Below, one piece after another: positions 61,513-64,000 of a stretch of 64,000 bases of DNA (position 1 is the stretch's first letter; the number at the start of each line of letters is the position of its first letter). Under the pieces are notes generated by a model. That model was given only the letters and a program-made list of their open reading frames with translations, was not told where the DNA came from and did not search any database. The stretch is from Porphyrobacter sp. GA68 (GTDB lineage Bacteria; Pseudomonadota; Alphaproteobacteria; Sphingomonadales; Sphingomonadaceae): contig NZ_JAKQYJ010000001.1 in assembly GCF_022605525.1 (NCBI RefSeq), forward strand, positions 310,001-374,000, written 5' to 3'. Position numbers and translations under genes: made by a program.

Positions 61513-61848
61513 CTACCCTGCCGCACCCGTTCCGACCGAATCCGACCACCAGTCCGCATAGCTGGAGTTCTTTACCAACCTGCGGTTCTCGTCGGGAGCA
61601 CCGTCGCTCCACCAGATCGGCCCCCTTTCGCCAAGCGCGACCTTCGCCGCGTGGACCTGCGCCCGCGCCGTGCGCTCCGCCCCGGGATCGCCATTCCTGA
61701 GCGCCGCGCCGACCGCGCGCCGGGCCTTCATCAGTTCAGCCACGAGGCTGGCCCGCTCATCCTCCGACAGGTGAGGATTGGCCGCCCGCCACAGCCGGCC
61801 GCGCACGATGAGGTAGCGCCCGTCCGGCGTGCGATCAGGCGGCATCAT
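61513..61848 (-). CDS. Conserved hypothetical protein
   Basis: The 111-residue protein begins MMPPDRTPDGRYLIVRGRLW, continues RAANPHLSEDERASLVAELM and ends with PIWWSDGAPDENRRLVKNSS. It is soluble and without a known motif, but similar short proteins next to DNA-binding or HxlR genes are common in Sphingomonadales. It overlaps the HxlR gene end by 14 bases on the same strand, so it is probably read from the hxlR transcript. Tryptophan-rich ends (YADWWSDS) stand out. Confidence 0.6.
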   Translation of the reverse strand: MMPPDRTPDGRYLIVRGRLWRAANPHLSEDERASLVAELMKARRAVGAALRNGDPGAERTARAQVHAAKVALGERGPIWWSDGAPDENRRLVKNSSYADWWSDSVGTGAAG

Positions 61849-62311
61849 CCTTCATGCCGAGGCGCGAGCGATCCACCAGGTTGAGATCGCGCGGGCCCAA
61901 TGCCCGGCCATCATGCGACAGGATGGAAACCGGACCGATCGGCAGCCGGTCCCGGTCATCCACCAGGACGGGATTTTCCGGCACCTCCACACCATATTTC
62001 TGGCCCCACTGCCGCAAGGCGATCATTGCGGGCAGAAGGTCCATGCCCTTTTCTGTCAGCCGGTACTCCACCCGCCGCCGGTCTTCCGCACAGGGGAGCC
62101 GGTCGAGAATCCCATGCTCCACCAGCTTCGCCAGCCGATTGGACAGGATGTTGCGGGCAATGCCCAGTTCGCTCAGGAAGTCTTCGAAATGATAAACGCT
62201 GTTGAAGCTGGCGCGCAGGATCATGAACGACCAGCGTTCGCCCATCACCTCCAGCGCTTCGGGCAGACCGCAGGCGGTCAGTTCGCGCAGCGGTTCGCGC
62301 AGTTCACCCAT
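61835..62311 (-). CDS. HxlR-family transcriptional regulator
   Basis: The 158-residue protein has the HxlR winged helix-turn-helix: CGLPEALEVMGERWSFMILR, ASFNSVYHFEDFLSELGIAR, NILSNRLAKLVEHGILDRLP and a segment RVEYRLTEKGMDLLPAMIAL. These dimeric repressors react to aldehydes, disulfide stress or small ligands. The C-terminal third (after VEVPENPVLVDDRDRLP) is longer than usual. It faces the CC_3452 gene across 137 bases with two direct repeats. Confidence 0.88.
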   Translation of the reverse strand: MGELREPLRELTACGLPEALEVMGERWSFMILRASFNSVYHFEDFLSELGIARNILSNRLAKLVEHGILDRLPCAEDRRRVEYRLTEKGMDLLPAMIALRQWGQKYGVEVPENPVLVDDRDRLPIGPVSILSHDGRALGPRDLNLVDRSRLGMKDDAA

Positions 62312-62380
62312 GCATCCATTCTCCGGCTCACCACTCTACGGCAAAACAGCGACCCTTCAACAGCATATCAGTTTCTGGTT

Positions 62381-62427
62381 GCAACTTGAAACCTAGACTG
62401 GTAAGTGGCGTTCCGCAACTTAAAACC
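62381..62427. promoter_or_regulatory. Direct repeats in the HxlR/CC_3452 intergenic region
   Basis: GCAACTTGAAACC (62381-62393) and GCAACTTAAAACC (62415-62427) match at 12 of 13 bases and are spaced 34 bases start to start, about three helical turns. They are placed between divergent genes and are candidate operators for the HxlR protein. Confidence 0.45.
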
Positions 62428-62448
62428 GTGCTACCGGAAGGATCCAAC

Positions 62449-62781
62449 ATGACGTCTCCCCTCTCGCTTCGCAAAGCTGGTGCGCTGCTAATCGCCAGCG
62501 GCGCAGCCGCGCTGACCCTGGGCATCGCCGCCATGCCCGCCGCCGCCGGCACTGCCGCTACCCAGTACACCGCGACGTTGGCGCAACCCGTCAGCGACGC
62601 CCGCGTCGTGGCAGGCAAGACATTGTGGAAGTGCGCCGGCACCGAATGCGCGGCGGTGGTGGAAGGCAGCCGCGCCGGGCGTGTTTGCCGTGACCTGCAG
62701 CGCAAGGCCGGCACCGTAACGCAGTTCACCGTCGCCGGTCAGCCGCTGGACGCAGAGGCGCTCAGCCGCTGCAACGCCTGA
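62449..62781 (+). CDS. CC_3452-family secreted protein
   Basis: The 110-residue protein has a signal peptide (LIASGAAALTLGIAAMPAAA). The mature part matches the CC_3452 family: QYTATLAQPVSDARVVAGKT, LWKCAGTECAAVVEGSR, AGRVCRDLQRKAGTVTQFTV and DAEALSRCNA, with four cysteines likely in two disulfides. The function is unknown. AAGGATC precedes the ATG at 62449. It is divergent from hxlR and may be its target. Confidence 0.85.
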   Translation: MTSPLSLRKAGALLIASGAAALTLGIAAMPAAAGTAATQYTATLAQPVSDARVVAGKTLWKCAGTECAAVVEGSRAGRVCRDLQRKAGTVTQFTVAGQPLDAEALSRCNA

Positions 62782-63435
62782 TCAGATAAGCGCGCGGGCC
62801 TCCAGATCGACGGCGAGGCCCGCCGCATTCGTGAAGTGATGCACCTGCCAGCCCAGCGCGGCAGCGGCCGCGATATTGGCCGCATTGTCGTCGATGAACA
62901 GCATGGCATCCGGCGCGTGACCGAACCTCCGTGCGGCGAGTTCGAAGATGCGCGGATCCGGTTTGGCAAGCAGTTCGTCGCCTGACACCACGATGTCGCG
63001 GAACAGGTTCAGCACCGACAGGGTGGGCCTGAACTGGCGCCAGAACTCGGCGCCGAAATTGGTGATCGCGTACAGCGGCATTGCTCGCTTCGCCAGCCGT
63101 TCGATCAGTTCAGTCGTACCGGACACCGGGCCGGGGATCGTTTCCAGGAATCTGGTGCGATAACTCCGGATGTGCTCGGCGTAAGCGGGAAAATCGGCGA
63201 CGCGTTCGGCAACCATGTCATCCAGCGGTCGGCCCGCGTCATGCTGGAAGTGCCATTCTTCCGTGACCACAGTGGCGAGGAACCAGTCGCGTTCCGCCGG
63301 GTCGGCAATCAATCGGTCGAAAAGGTGACGCAAGTCCCATTCGACAATGACCCGTCCGATATCGAATACGACAGCTTCGACGGGACGCGGACTGAGCGCG
63401 GTGTGACCGCCCGCATTCTCATCCAAGCGTGACAA
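62782..63435 (-). CDS. HAD-superfamily phosphatase (YihX-like)
   Basis: The 217-residue protein has AVVFDIGRVIVEWDLRHLFD (the first motif, with the nucleophile Asp, and a G where many HADs have a second Asp), a mobile cap, AMPLYAITNFGAEFW (motif II Thr), the lysine in DELLAKPDPRIFE, and MLFIDDNAANIAAA (motif IV). It is like YihX, an alpha-glucose-1-phosphatase. The TTG at 63435 is a weak start; another TTG lies at 63426. It ends directly beside the convergent CC_3452 stop. Confidence 0.85.
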   Translation of the reverse strand: MSRLDENAGGHTALSPRPVEAVVFDIGRVIVEWDLRHLFDRLIADPAERDWFLATVVTEEWHFQHDAGRPLDDMVAERVADFPAYAEHIRSYRTRFLETIPGPVSGTTELIERLAKRAMPLYAITNFGAEFWRQFRPTLSVLNLFRDIVVSGDELLAKPDPRIFELAARRFGHAPDAMLFIDDNAANIAAAAALGWQVHHFTNAAGLAVDLEARALI

Positions 63436-63472
63436 GGCGCCAGTCCCGGCGGGTCCGGCCGGACAGCCGGTT

Positions 63473-63598
63473 TCAGCCCTGGCGCGCCTTGAAGCGACGG
63501 TTGGTCTTGTTGATCACATAGGTCCGGCCACGACGGCGAATGACGCGGCAATCGCGGTGGCGGTCCTTCAGCGACTTTAGGCTGTTACGGATTTTCAT
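63473..63598 (-). CDS. rpmJ: 50S ribosomal protein L36, type B
   Basis: The 41-residue protein [20 protein letters not shown] then [20 protein letters not shown] is the zinc-free (C-) form of L36 (YkgO type), with a single cysteine instead of the four zinc ligands. This form is the normal one in many alphaproteobacteria. The start at 63598 has AGGAAAG a few bases upstream in the minus direction. It stands alone. Confidence 0.95.
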   Translation of the reverse strand: MKIRNSLKSLKDRHRDCRVIRRRGRTYVINKTNRRFKARQG

Positions 63599-63680
63599 GG
63601 CGGCTTTCCTGAAAAGAAACAGGCACCGGACGTCCGCCCGGTGCCATTGCACCGCCCGCCTAGCACATCGCAATCAGGAG

Positions 63681-64000
63681 TCAATCAGGGCGGCGCAGTT
63701 CCTCCAGCCGCCGTTCCCACTGCAGTGCGTGGGCAACAATCGTATCGAGGTCGGCAAACTGCGGACGCCATGGCAGGGTCGCCTTGAGGAGAGCCGGATC
63801 GGACACCAGTTCCCCCGGGTCGCCCGGACGACGATCCTGCATCCAGCGCTCCACCGTGCGGTTCGTCACCCGGTCGACCGCGTCCAGCACCTCAAGGACG
63901 CTGAACCCCCGGCCATAACCGCAGTTCATCGTCATCGACTGGCTGGGTTGCGCGATCAGCGCCTCCAGCGCCAGCAGGTGCGCCGCGGCAAGGTCGGTGA
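63681..64000 (-). CDS. galE: UDP-glucose 4-epimerase, N-terminal part outside window
   Basis: Only the last ~106 codons are in the window. The frame is open to base 64000 and includes TDLAAAHLLALEAL, NCGYGRGFSVLEVLDAVDRV, and DRRPGDPGELVSDPALLKAT followed by LPWRPQFADLDTIVAHALQW, the C-terminal signature of GalE. It interconverts UDP-glucose and UDP-galactose for surface polysaccharides. The NAD-binding Rossmann half with the YxxxK site lies beyond the window. Confidence 0.92.
   Translation of the reverse strand, partial: TDLAAAHLLALEALIAQPSQSMTMNCGYGRGFSVLEVLDAVDRVTNRTVERWMQDRRPGDPGELVSDPALLKATLPWRPQFADLDTIVAHALQWERRLEELRRPD

Overview
The window is a high-GC, tightly packed bacterial chromosome segment. 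It looks like an alphaproteobacterium of the Sphingomonadales, probably near Erythrobacteraceae. Clues are a large TonB-dependent receptor, a CC_3452-type secreted protein, a DUF2093 protein, a HWE-type histidine kinase, type-B L36, and many small overlapping operons. Family names rest on motifs read by eye; no database search was run.

Region 1 (1-17430) is ordinary core chromosome. It holds the 3' end of nadC, a DUF1345 membrane protein, tadA, a small lipoprotein, rpmB, an M23 lipoprotein, DUF2093, xseA and purD, a LytS-type kinase, a PhnZ-like HD protein, a run of envelope proteases and a DsbA-like protein, an esterase, an App1-type phosphatase, a PAS_5 protein, a sterol-desaturase-type hydroxylase with a DUF2141 protein, and an MmcB-like nuclease. 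It ends with tRNA-Arg(CCG). The start codons of purD and xseA share one CATG.

Region 2 (17417-36206) is an 18.8 kb integrative mobilizable island in the 3' end of that tRNA. It is bounded by a 14-bp direct repeat (17417-17430 and 36193-36206), with a tyrosine integrase next to the far end. Its transfer module is a TraA relaxase-helicase, a DUF6118 protein, an oriT-like site with an inverted repeat and a conserved-looking nic core, and TraC/TraD; no coupling protein or secretion genes are present, so it probably borrows another element's apparatus. The cargo looks like a defence cluster. One minus-strand operon has seven genes joined by 4-base overlaps: half-length hsdS, hsdM, rhuM, full-length hsdS, a SIR2-like gene, hsdR and a YgjP-like metallopeptidase. 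It is followed by two small HTH genes and a two-gene unit of lower GC: a pentapeptide-repeat 2TM ion channel overlapping a minimal nucleotidyltransferase. That channel-nucleotidyltransferase pair is the best candidate here for an undescribed system.

Region 3 (36207-64000) returns to core chromosome. It holds outer-membrane proteins, two signalling clusters (NarX/LuxR pair, CHASE3-PAS kinase plus receiver, then a very large GAF/PAS/HWE kinase plus receiver), a glutaredoxin-MauE fusion, rplM-rpsI with a textbook terminator, a TonB-dependent receptor, an acyl-CoA synthetase, an M23 peptidase, a Bcp peroxiredoxin with glnE, an M28 lipoprotein peptidase, agmatine deiminase, a TauE/SafE exporter, an HxlR regulator divergent from a CC_3452 protein, an HAD phosphatase, rpmJ (type B) and the 3' part of galE.
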